DNA of 64,000 nt, from assembly GCF_025699295.1 (NCBI RefSeq), contig NZ_JAILWB010000003.1, forward strand, positions 1-64,000. Direction: 5' to 3'. Numbering within the stretch: the first letter of the stretch is position 1; each line of letters begins with the position of its first letter. Positions 57,005 to 64,000 of this stretch are shown piece by piece. The translations under genes and the position numbers were made by a program. The notes under the pieces were generated by a model that searched no databases, was not told the origin of the DNA, and saw nothing but the letters and a program-made list of their open reading frames with translations. This stretch comes from Hydrogenophaga sp. (GTDB lineage Bacteria > Pseudomonadota > Gammaproteobacteria > Burkholderiales > Burkholderiaceae_C).

Positions 57005-57947
57005 AGAGCCGTGTGCCGGGCCAGTGACCGCCTTCCACCATGCCCCGGACCGTGTCGCGGATCACCACCCGTGTGGCCAGCGCGGCAGGCGAGAGTTCGT
57101 CTTCCGACAGGCTGCACAGCAGGTTGACGCGGCGCGCCTGCGCGTCGTCGATGGGCACCATGCTGAAGCGCGTCTGCGCGTCCGGAAACCGGCCCACGGC
57201 GGCGTGCGGCTGCACCGTGGTGCCCAACCCGGCGTCCACCGCGGCCATCAGCATGGGCAGCGAATCCACCTCCAGCACCACCTGCGGCACCACGCCGGCG
57301 CGGGCGAAGGCGGCGTCCAGCGCGCTGCGCAGGCCGTGCGGCCCGGTGGGCAGGATCAGCGGTTCGTCGCCGAGTTCGGCCAGGGTCATGGTGGCAGGTC
57401 GGGGCCGGGCGTCCCGGCGCGCGGCGATCAGGAACAGGTCTTCCGAGAGCAGGGGCTGCACCTGCCAGAGCCGGCTGGCGGGGCTCTCCGGCTGGGTCTG
57501 CAGGCGCGCGTCGAACAGCACGGCGAGGTCGAGTTCGCGCGCATTGAGCAGGGTCGCGAGGTGGCCGGACATGCTCTCGACCATGTGCAGACGCACGTCC
57601 GGGTAGCGGGCCTTCATGGCCTGCATCAAAGGCAGGCCGAGCATGGCGGCGGTAGTGGGCGCCAACCCCACGCTCACCGTGCCCGACAGGCGGGCGTGCT
57701 GGGCGGCCCGCACCGCCTGCGCGGCATGGCGCAGGGTGAGCTGGGCCTCGCGGAAGAAGGCGGCCCCCGCGTCGGTGGGCACCACGCCGCGCGGCGTGCG
57801 CTGCAGCAGGCGGGTGCTGAGTTCGCCCTCCAGCCGGCTGATCTGCTGGCTCAGGGCCGACTGCACCAGGTCCAGGTCGAGCGCGGCGCGGCCCATGGAG
57901 CCCAGCTCCACCACGCGCACGAAGTAGCGCAGCTGTCGCAGTTCCAT
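56988..57947 (-). CDS. LysR-type regulator of tcuAB (TcuR-like)
   Basis: A 319-residue LysR regulator. The HTH domain reads MELRQLRYFVRVVELGSMGRAALDLDLVQSALSQQISRLEGELSTRLL and the effector domain GTVSVGLAPTTAAMLGLPLMQAMKARYPDVRLHMVESMSGHLATLL. The ATG at 57947 follows GGAGG by seven bases. Unlike many LysR genes it is on the same strand as its presumed targets tcuAB, 94 bp upstream of them. The same inverted-repeat box occurs at both of its ends, which indicates autoregulation plus control of tcuAB. Confidence 0.93.
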   Translation of the reverse strand: MELRQLRYFVRVVELGSMGRAALDLDLVQSALSQQISRLEGELSTRLLQRTPRGVVPTDAGAAFFREAQLTLRHAAQAVRAAQHARLSGTVSVGLAPTTAAMLGLPLMQAMKARYPDVRLHMVESMSGHLATLLNARELDLAVLFDARLQTQPESPASRLWQVQPLLSEDLFLIAARRDARPRPATMTLAELGDEPLILPTGPHGLRSALDAAFARAGVVPQVVLEVDSLPMLMAAVDAGLGTTVQPHAAVGRFPDAQTRFSMVPIDDAQARRVNLLCSLSEDELSPAALATRVVIRDTVRGMVEGGHWPGTRLWHHES

Positions 57948-57968
57948 CGAATGGCCTCCGGCGTTTCC

Positions 57969-57985
57969 CATCACACGTCGTGATG
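57969..57985. promoter_or_regulatory. Putative TcuR box upstream of the LysR gene
   Basis: CATCAC-ACGT-CGTGATG lies 22 bp before the LysR start codon. It matches the box at 56984-57004 in all arm positions and differs only in the four central bases. It is the probable autoregulatory site. Confidence 0.7.
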
Positions 57986-58032
57986 CCAGGGATGATCGCA
58001 CGGGCTTGCGATGCCCATGCCGCCGGGCGGGA

Positions 58033-58052
58033 AATATGACGAACGTCATATT
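58033..58052. promoter_or_regulatory. TetR operator 1
   Basis: AATATGACG-AA-CGTCATATT is a palindrome with perfect nine-base arms, 20 bp before the TetR start codon. It covers the -35 hexamer of the TetR promoter. A second copy with the same arms is at 58707-58726. Confidence 0.85.
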
Positions 58053-58064
58053 GACGGCTACAAT
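58036..58064 (+). promoter_or_regulatory. Promoter of the TetR gene
   Basis: ATGACG (four of six to -35) and TACAAT (five of six to -10) are spaced by 17 bases, with the -35 inside operator 1. The -10 ends only eight bases before the ATG, so the transcript would be leaderless or nearly so. Confidence 0.5.
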
Positions 58065-58072
58065 CCGGCCCC

Positions 58073-58663
58073 ATGGACACCGCCCCTGGCCGCAAGGCCC
58101 TCACCCACGAACGCATCCTCGACACGGCGGCGCGCGCGATCCGCCGCGCGGGTTTCCAGGGCGTGGGCGTGGCCGACATCATGAAGGAAGCGGGCCTGAC
58201 CCATGGCGGCTTCTATGCGCACTTCGCCTCGCGCGACGCGCTGCTGGCCGAGGCCCTGCAGCACGCCGGGCAACAGAGCGCCGAACGCATCGCCCGGGGC
58301 AACGCCACACGCCAGGCGCGCGGCGCGAGCCCGTTGCGCGCGCTGATCGAGGGCTATCTGTCGGAGCGCCACCTCAGCGGCACCGAGAACGGTTGCGCGG
58401 TCGCGGCGCTGGCCTCGGAGATGCCGCGCCAGTCGGCCGACGTGCGCGAAGCCGCCGCGCAGCGCGTGCGCGCCCTGGTGGCCGTGGTGGCGCGTGCGCT
58501 GCCGGCCGGCGCGCCGCCCCAGGCCGCGGCCGCCATCGCCAGCCAGATGGTGGGCGCGCTGCAGCTCGCGCGCACGCTGGGCGACAACGCCGAAGGCAGG
58601 GCCCTGCTGGCCGACAACCGCGCCGCCCTGCTGGCGCAGCACGACGTTTCCACCCAGGGCTGA
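58073..58663 (+). CDS. TetR/AcrR-family repressor
   Basis: A 196-residue TetR-type regulator. The N-terminal HTH is THERILDTAARAIRRAGFQGVGVADIMKEAGLTHGGFYAHFASRDALLAEAL (residues 11-62); the helical C-terminal ligand domain contains GCAVAALASEMPRQSADVREA, a block found in the subgroup that controls small-molecule reductases. It is followed after 104 bp by an SDR, a MATE exporter and a thioesterase. Identical palindromes before its own gene and before the SDR indicate that it represses both units. Confidence 0.92.
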   Translation: MDTAPGRKALTHERILDTAARAIRRAGFQGVGVADIMKEAGLTHGGFYAHFASRDALLAEALQHAGQQSAERIARGNATRQARGASPLRALIEGYLSERHLSGTENGCAVAALASEMPRQSADVREAAAQRVRALVAVVARALPAGAPPQAAAAIASQMVGALQLARTLGDNAEGRALLADNRAALLAQHDVSTQG

Positions 58664-58706
58664 GCCATGTGCCCTTGCGCCCTGCCCGTTGTTTCGATCG
58701 CCCTTG

Positions 58707-58726
58707 AATATGACGATCGTCATATT
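58707..58726. promoter_or_regulatory. TetR operator 2
   Basis: AATATGACGATCGTCATATT is a perfect 20-bp palindrome, 41 bp before the SDR start codon. It differs from operator 1 only in one central base. It should place the SDR-MATE-thioesterase operon under the upstream TetR repressor. Confidence 0.85.
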
Positions 58727-58767
58727 ACTTTCCCCAGCCTTTCCATCACCTGTCCAGGAAACGAACC

Positions 58768-59475
58768 ATGAAACTCCACAACGCCACCGTTCTCGTCACC
58801 GGCGCCAACCGCGGCATCGGGCTGGTTTTTGCGCGCGAGGTGCTGGCACGCGGCGCGCGCAAGGTCTACGCCGGCGCGCGCGACCCCGCCAGCTTGACGC
58901 TGCCCGGCGTCGAACCCCTTGCTCTGGACGTCACTGTCGACGAGCAGGTGGCCGCCGCCGCGCGGCGCGCCAGCGACGTGACGCTGGTGATCAACAACGC
59001 CGGCATCGCGCACTTCGGCGGCTTTCTGGCCGAGGGCGGCGTCGGGTCGGCGCGCACGCAGATGGAGACCAACTTCTTCGGCCCGCTGCGCGTGAGCCAG
59101 GCCTTTGCGCCGGTGCTCGCGGCCAACGGCGGCGGCGCGGTCCTGAACGTGCTGTCGGTCGCGAGCTGGATCAGCTCGCCGATGCTGGCGGTCTACGGCG
59201 CGAGCAAGTCGGCCGCCTGGGCGCTCACGAACGGGCTGCGCAACGAGTTGCGCGCGCAGGGCACGCAGGTGCTGGGCATGCACATGGGTTTTGTCGACAC
59301 CGACCTCACGCAGGGCATCGAGATGCCGAAGTCGACACCCGAGGACGTGGTGCGCCGCGCCCTGGACGCGCTGGAGGCGGGTGCCGAAGAGGTGCTGGCC
59401 GACGAACTGACGCGCCAGGTCAAAGGCGGGCTCTCCGCCGAGCCGGGCATCTACCTGCGCGATCCGCGCGCCTGA
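58768..59475 (+). CDS. Short-chain dehydrogenase/reductase
   Basis: A 235-residue SDR. The cofactor motif is TGANRGIGL near residues 11-19, NNAGIAHFGG follows, and the catalytic triad region is SVASWISSPMLAVYGASKSAAWALT. NADPH preference is suggested by the basic residues after beta2 (YAGARDPASL). It is the first gene behind TetR operator 2 and lies 13 bp before the MATE gene. It may detoxify an electrophile or aldehyde that also induces the operon, but the substrate is not known. Confidence 0.92.
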   Translation: MKLHNATVLVTGANRGIGLVFAREVLARGARKVYAGARDPASLTLPGVEPLALDVTVDEQVAAAARRASDVTLVINNAGIAHFGGFLAEGGVGSARTQMETNFFGPLRVSQAFAPVLAANGGGAVLNVLSVASWISSPMLAVYGASKSAAWALTNGLRNELRAQGTQVLGMHMGFVDTDLTQGIEMPKSTPEDVVRRALDALEAGAEEVLADELTRQVKGGLSAEPGIYLRDPRA

Positions 59476-59488
59476 TCGGAACCTGACC

Positions 59489-60874
59489 ATGAGCGCCGTC
59501 TTGCCCATCCACACACCCGCGACCAGCCCGGCCCAGACACGCCTGCAGCAGATGCTGCACGCGCCCCTGCTGCCCACGCTGCTGCGCCTGGCCACGCCCA
59601 ATGTGCTGGGCCTGTTCGCGATGACCATCGTGATCGGCTACGACGGCTACATCCTCGGGCGCGTGGGGGCCGACGCGCTGGCCGGCATCGCGCTGGTGTT
59701 GCCGCTCTCGATGCTGATGCTGCAGATGTCGGCCGGCGGCATCGGCGGCGCGACCACCGCCGCCGTGGCGCGCGCGCTGGGTGGCGGCCGCGGCGAGGAC
59801 GCCAGCCGGCTGGCGCAGCAGGCGCTGTTCATCTCGGCGCTGCTGGCGCTGCTGTTCATGGTGGCGCTGCTCGGCTTCGGGCGGGGCATCTACGGCGGCA
59901 TGGGCGGGCAGGGCGCCGCGCTGGACGCGGCGCTGAGCTATTCGAACGTGCTGTTCGGTGGCGCGGCGGTGATCTGGTTCACCAACGTGCTGGCCGGCAT
60001 CGTGCGCGGCGCGGGCAACATGCTGCTGCCTTCGGTGCTGCTGCTGGCCACGGCGCTGCTGCACCTGGTGCTGTGCCCGCTGCTCGTATTCGGCTGGGGG
60101 CCCGTGCCGGGCCTGGGCGTGGCCGGCGCAGCACTGAGCACGCTCGGCGTCAACGCGCTGTCGGCGCTGGTGATGGTGGTCTACCTGCTGCGCCGCGACG
60201 GCGCGGTGCAGCTGCAGCGCACGCGCTGGCGCCTGCACCTGCCGCTGCTGCGCGACATCCTGCGCGTGGGCCTGCCGGCCTCGATGAGCCCGGTGATCAG
60301 CAACGCCTCCATCGCCGTGGCCACGGCCTTCGTGGGCAGCTACGGCACGGCCGCGCTCGCGGGCTATGGCGTGGCCGCGCGGCTCGAGTACATCCTGGTG
60401 CCGATCGCTTTCGGCTTCGGCACCGCGCTGACCGCGATGGTGGCGACCAACATGGGCGCGGGCCAGTCGGCGCGTGCGTTGCGCGCGACCTGGGTGGGCA
60501 GCGCGCTGGTGGCGGCCATCACCGGCGCCATCGGCGTCACCACCGCGATCGCGCCCTCGCTGTGGATGGATCTCTTCACCACCGACGCCACCGTGCGGGG
60601 CTTCGGCGCCACCTACCTGCGCATCGTCGGCGGCTGCTACGCCTTCTTCGGCCTGGGCCTGGCGCTGTTCTTCGCCTCGCAGGGCGCGGGCCGCATGTTC
60701 TGGCCACTGGCTGGCAGCGTGGGCCGGCTGGCGATCCTGCTGGTCGGTGGCTGGCTGTGCGTGCGCGTGTTCCAGGCGCCGCCCGCTGTCTTTTTCGCGA
60801 TCGTGGCGATGAGCCTCGTCGTCTATGGTTCCACGCTTGCCATCGCGATCCGGCTGGGCAGCTGGACGCGCTGA
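59489..60874 (+). CDS. MATE-family multidrug exporter
   Basis: A 461-residue inner-membrane protein with twelve predicted membrane segments in two similar halves, as in MatE/NorM-type sodium- or proton-driven drug exporters. LLPTLLRLATPNVLGLFAMTIVIGYDGYILGRVGADALAGIAL opens the first half and LLRDILRVGLPASMSPVISNASIAVATAFVGSYGTAALAGYG the second. It is in an operon with an SDR and a thioesterase under a TetR repressor, a setting typical for inducible efflux. Substrates are unknown. Confidence 0.93.
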   Translation: MSAVLPIHTPATSPAQTRLQQMLHAPLLPTLLRLATPNVLGLFAMTIVIGYDGYILGRVGADALAGIALVLPLSMLMLQMSAGGIGGATTAAVARALGGGRGEDASRLAQQALFISALLALLFMVALLGFGRGIYGGMGGQGAALDAALSYSNVLFGGAAVIWFTNVLAGIVRGAGNMLLPSVLLLATALLHLVLCPLLVFGWGPVPGLGVAGAALSTLGVNALSALVMVVYLLRRDGAVQLQRTRWRLHLPLLRDILRVGLPASMSPVISNASIAVATAFVGSYGTAALAGYGVAARLEYILVPIAFGFGTALTAMVATNMGAGQSARALRATWVGSALVAAITGAIGVTTAIAPSLWMDLFTTDATVRGFGATYLRIVGGCYAFFGLGLALFFASQGAGRMFWPLAGSVGRLAILLVGGWLCVRVFQAPPAVFFAIVAMSLVVYGSTLAIAIRLGSWTR

Positions 60875-60908
60875 AGACCTTCACCCCAACCGAACCAAGG
60901 AGACCCCG

Positions 60909-61331
60909 ATGAACACCCTTGCCGAACAGTTCAACCAGCGCGGCGCCGGCGCGCTGCCGGGCCACCTGGGCCTGATCGTCACGCACGCGAGTCCCGATGA
61001 AGTGCGTGCCGAACTCACCGTGAAGCCCCACACCATGGCGCCCAACGGCTTCCTGCACGCGGGCAGCGTGGTCACGCTGGCCGACACCTCCTGCGGCTAT
61101 GGCTGTGTGGCCAACCTGCCGAAGGAGGCCAGCGGATTCACCACCATCGAGCTCAAGAGCAACCACCTGGGCACGGCGCGCGAAGGCACGATCGAGTGCG
61201 TGGCCCGGCCCGTGCACCTGGGCCGCACGACGCAGGTGTGGGACGCGACCGTCACCCACCGCGAGACGGGCAGGACGATCGCGCTGTTCCGCTGCACGCA
61301 GATGGTGTTGTATTCCAAGGCCGGGGGTTGA
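60909..61331 (+). CDS. PaaI/YdiI-type hotdog thioesterase
   Basis: A 140-residue hotdog-fold thioesterase. The catalytic region PNGFLHAGSVVTLADTSCGYGCVANL holds the HGG-like turn and the acid/base Asp, and FTTIELKSNHLGTAREGTIECVARPVHLGRTTQVWDATVTH forms the conserved sheet. Such enzymes hydrolyse acyl-CoA or aryl-CoA thioesters in the cytoplasm. It starts after AAGGAGACCCCG at 60909, 34 bp behind the MATE gene, and closes the TetR-controlled operon. Confidence 0.92.
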   Translation: MNTLAEQFNQRGAGALPGHLGLIVTHASPDEVRAELTVKPHTMAPNGFLHAGSVVTLADTSCGYGCVANLPKEASGFTTIELKSNHLGTAREGTIECVARPVHLGRTTQVWDATVTHRETGRTIALFRCTQMVLYSKAGG

Positions 61332-61448
61332 GGGATTGCGCGGCCGCTGGATGCGGTGCGAAAAGAATTGAATCCAGTGACGGCGTGAGCACGTATTCAG
61401 TGGGCAACCCAACGCTGGCACAGCCGGCACAACCGAAAGGAAACCCTC

Positions 61449-61850
61449 ATGAAATCCGCACGCCTCTCCCTCATCGCCCTGGCCCTCACCGCCGCGTCTG
61501 TCGGCACCACATTCGCTGCCGACGCATCGGCGCCCAAGACGCGCGACCAGGTACGCGCCGAACTGGCCGAAGCCCAGCGCAACGGCACGCTGATCGCCGA
61601 TGGCCAGACCGGCGCCACCTACCGCGATCTGAACCCGGGCCGCTACGGCGCGATGGCGATGACCTCGACGAAGTCCCGCGCCGAGGTGCGGGCCGAGTTG
61701 CGCGACGCCTGGGTGCGTGGTGAGCTGGTGGCCGATGGCCAGACCGGCGCCACCTTCCGTGATCTGGCGCCGCACCGCTTCGAGATGCAGACCGGCAGCG
61801 CCCGCCCGATGCAGGTGGGCCAGGGCCACATGACCACCACCGTCCGCTGA
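61449..61850 (+). CDS. DUF4148-type exported protein
   Basis: A 133-residue secreted protein. The signal peptide is MKSARLSLIALALTAASVGTTFA with cleavage before ADA. The mature part contains two copies of a 35-residue unit, RDQVRAELAEAQRNGTLIADG... and RAEVRAELRDAWVRGELVADG..., each ending in QTGAT(Y/F)RDL. DUF4148 proteins are abundant in Burkholderiales, periplasmic, and of unknown function. An AAGGAAA ribosome site precedes the ATG. A terminator follows directly. Confidence 0.92.
   Translation: MKSARLSLIALALTAASVGTTFAADASAPKTRDQVRAELAEAQRNGTLIADGQTGATYRDLNPGRYGAMAMTSTKSRAEVRAELRDAWVRGELVADGQTGATFRDLAPHRFEMQTGSARPMQVGQGHMTTTVR
61542..61781 (+). repeat. Tandem 35-residue repeat units inside the DUF4148 gene
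   Basis: Two in-frame copies (61542-61646 and 61677-61781) share GCCGAxxTGCG and a run of GGCCAGACCGGCGCCACCT near their 3' ends, where 19 bases are identical. The copies sit 135 bp (45 codons) apart. This indicates an internal duplication. Confidence 0.8.
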
Positions 61851-61877
61851 TCCGTCCCAGCCCGACCAGCCCCCCGT

Positions 61878-61903
61878 GCCCCCGCGGCACCGGGGGCTTC
61901 TTC
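61878..61903 (+). terminator. Terminator of the DUF4148 gene
   Basis: GCCCCCG and CGGGGGC form a seven-pair stem with a six-base loop, followed by TTCTTC. It lies 27 bp after the stop codon. The T-tract is interrupted, so efficiency may be moderate. Confidence 0.75.
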
Positions 61904-61942
61904 GCGCGAAGCGCGGCAGACATCGCGCTACAGTGCGTGTCC

Positions 61943-62587
61943 ATGAACCGCATCGCCGTCATTGACTTCGAGACCACTGGCACATCGCCCGGCCTGGGCG
62001 ACCGTGCCACCGAAGTGGCGATCGTGATCACCGAAGCAGGCCGGGTGGTGGACCGCTACCAGAGCCTGATGAACGCGGGCGTGCGCATCCCGGCCTTCAT
62101 CACGCAGCTCACGGGCATCACCAACGCCATGGTCGAGGCGGCTCCGCCGGCCGAGCGGGTGATGCGCGAGGCCGCGCAGTTCGTGGGTGATGTGCCCATG
62201 GTGGCGCACAACGCCGCCTTCGACCGCCGCTACTGGACGGCCGAACTCGCGCGCGTTGGCGTGGAGGCGCCGCAGCCGTTCGCGTGCACGGTGCTGCTCT
62301 CGCGCCGGTTGTACCCGCAGGCGCCGAGCCACAAGCTGGGGACGCTGGTGGATTTTTTCCGGCTGCCGCGCACCGGCCAGGCGCACCGGGCGCTGGCCGA
62401 CGCCGAGATGGCCGCCGAGCTGCTGGGGCGCATCCAGCACGACCTGCGCACGCAGCATGGCGTGGCCACGCCCGACCACGGCTTCCTGATGGCGCTGCAA
62501 CGCTGCGCGCGCACCGCGCTGCCGCGCTTCATCGAGGCGCACACGCGGCGCCCGCTACCGCTGGCGCTCAGTACACGCGCAGCTTGA
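61943..62587 (+). CDS. DEDDh 3'-5' exonuclease (DnaQ-like)
   Basis: A 214-residue exonuclease of the DnaQ/RNase T fold. The metal-binding residues appear as DFETTG (Exo I, Asp8 and Glu10), HNAAFDRRYW (Exo II) and HRALADAEMAAELL (Exo III, His and Asp). It resembles the exonuclease domain of PolC and DinG-type proteins more than the E. coli epsilon subunit. It could act in DNA repair or RNA turnover. An upstream GTG at 61937 adds two residues. Its 3' end overlaps the convergent gene by 20 bp. Confidence 0.9.
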   Translation: MNRIAVIDFETTGTSPGLGDRATEVAIVITEAGRVVDRYQSLMNAGVRIPAFITQLTGITNAMVEAAPPAERVMREAAQFVGDVPMVAHNAAFDRRYWTAELARVGVEAPQPFACTVLLSRRLYPQAPSHKLGTLVDFFRLPRTGQAHRALADAEMAAELLGRIQHDLRTQHGVATPDHGFLMALQRCARTALPRFIEAHTRRPLPLALSTRAA

Positions 62588-63062
62588 ACTGCACGATCAC
62601 CGCACCATCGACCTTGCCGATGGAAGGAATGACGCCGAAGTTGATGCCATAACGTTTGCCTTCCCAGGTCGCCAGGGGCATGGCCGCGAAGAAGGTGCCG
62701 CCGCTGGCCATCGAGGGATAGCCGTCCATGACGCCGATGGCAGCGCCCAGCTTCAGCAGGCCGATCGAAAGCGGCTGCCAGTTCACTGCCGCGTACGAAG
62801 TGGTCTTTCGCACGCTGTTGTAGTACGCCCCGGCCATGTACGAGATCTCCGGGCTGGTGCGGTATTCGACGCCCAGGCCCAGGTTGCTTTCGTTGTAGCC
62901 CTTGTTGCGCGAGAAGTGGCGCGAGAAGCCGCCGACGTTGAGCCAGACCTCGGAAGAGCGGTCTTCGAATGAGGGGGAGGGGGATGGCGCCGGCACCGAC
63001 TGTGCGAACGCGGGAACTGCGCTCATGCACAGTGCGGCCAGAGTGATGCGGAAAGTATTCAT
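62568..63062 (-). CDS. Outer-membrane beta-barrel-type exported protein
   Basis: A 164-residue exported protein. The signal peptide is MNTFRITLAALCMSAVPAFA with cleavage before QSV. The mature part alternates short strands ending in aromatic residues, typical for an eight-stranded outer-membrane barrel, and its last residues FKLRVY fit a barrel C-terminus. GFSRHFSRNKGYNESNLGLGVEYR and NSVRKTTSYAAVNWQPLSIGLLKLGAAIG recall the lipid A palmitoyltransferase PagP and related small barrels, but the catalytic set is not clear. I call it PagP-like at low confidence. It is divergent from the DAHP synthase gene. Confidence 0.75.
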   Translation of the reverse strand: MNTFRITLAALCMSAVPAFAQSVPAPSPSPSFEDRSSEVWLNVGGFSRHFSRNKGYNESNLGLGVEYRTSPEISYMAGAYYNSVRKTTSYAAVNWQPLSIGLLKLGAAIGVMDGYPSMASGGTFFAAMPLATWEGKRYGINFGVIPSIGKVDGAVIVQFKLRVY

Positions 63063-63078
63063 GCGTGCCTCGTTTGCC

Positions 63079-63094
63079 ATCCACCGCTGTGGAT
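63079..63094. promoter_or_regulatory. Inverted repeat upstream of the barrel gene
   Basis: ATCCAC-CGCT-GTGGAT is a perfect six-base inverted repeat 17 bp before the barrel-protein start codon, in the spacer with the DAHP synthase gene. TGTGGATAC within it matches a DnaA box in eight of nine positions. Function unknown. Confidence 0.3.
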
Positions 63095-63180
63095 ACGTAA
63101 CCTCATGTTTCGGCCGCCATGTCCCGAACTTGACGCCGGCCATGCCCCAGAATCGGCCGCAGTGCGACTTTTGACCGTGC

Positions 63181-63195
63181 GCGGGGATACCCCGC
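63181..63195 (+). promoter_or_regulatory. Hairpin just before the DAHP synthase start
   Basis: GCGGGG-ATA-CCCCGC is a perfect hairpin ending 12 bases before the ATG at 63208, and no Shine-Dalgarno sequence is visible between them. It may affect translation initiation. Confidence 0.35.
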
Positions 63196-63207
63196 CAACG
63201 CCCCAAC

Positions 63208-64000
<793 letters not shown>

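Overview
The window is GC-rich DNA from a beta-proteobacterium, most probably a member of the Comamonadaceae (Burkholderiales; Hydrogenophaga- or Acidovorax-like). This rests on the classical replication-origin gene order (mnmE-yidC-yidD-rnpA-rpmH / dnaA-dnaN-gyrB), several Bug/TctC-type solute receptors, a DUF4148 protein, and a hairpin-rich intergenic repeat of a kind I associate with this family. No rRNA, tRNA, prophage, transposase or CRISPR array was seen. The genus is an inference.

Layout. 1-2.7 kb: the 5' part of a chemoreceptor gene, cheW and a transglutaminase-like protein. 2.7-4.6 kb: metX-metW behind a leader that reads as a SAM-II riboswitch followed by an intrinsic terminator, the best regulatory find in the window. 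4.8-9.7 kb: a glycine-rich RRM protein, then a leftward operon kdsD-kdsC-lptC-SDR-sbtA-sbtB that joins LPS biogenesis genes to a bicarbonate-transporter/PII-like pair. 9.7-13.8 kb: a Kef-type antiporter, a possible structured RNA, apt, a hypothetical gene and a one-domain cyclic-nucleotide-binding protein. 13.9-23.7 kb: the chromosome origin neighbourhood, with leftward mnmE/yidC/yidD/rnpA/rpmH and rightward dnaA/dnaN/gyrB diverging from a DnaA-box-bearing spacer.

24-28 kb: a VOC protein and a LysR/TctC/PnbB/PnbA cluster that fits conversion of 4-nitrobenzoate, via 4-hydroxylaminobenzoate, to protocatechuate. 28-33.8 kb: a GpdQ-like phosphodiesterase divergent from a DeoR/GlpR-type repressor and a Ugp-like ABC importer, with a GlpR-like dyad between them; this looks like glycerophosphodiester or glycerol phosphate use. 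33.8-36.5 kb: a CHASE4 hybrid histidine kinase and a small coiled-coil protein.

36.5-50.3 kb: a long leftward catabolic cluster (LivK, LivH, a LivM-LivG-LivF three-in-one fusion, cupin, aldehyde dehydrogenase, ThDP enzyme, SDR, a sugar-binding-type protein with neither signal peptide nor DNA-binding domain, two TctC receptors, an FAD oxidoreductase), with a divergent LysR regulator at its head. The enzymes suggest import and oxidation of a 2-oxo acid or aldehyde-forming substrate, but the compound cannot be named from sequence. This is the best candidate here for an undescribed pathway.

51.5-54.3 kb: a UbiE-like methyltransferase, a halogenase-family flavoprotein and an orphan HigA antitoxin. 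54.3-58 kb: tcuA-tcuB with a LysR gene that carries the same 17-bp box at both of its ends. 58-61.3 kb: a TetR repressor with two near-identical 20-bp palindromes, one before itself and one before an SDR-MATE-thioesterase operon. 61.4-64 kb: a DUF4148 protein, a DEDDh exonuclease, an outer-membrane-type barrel protein and the 5' part of a DAHP synthase gene.
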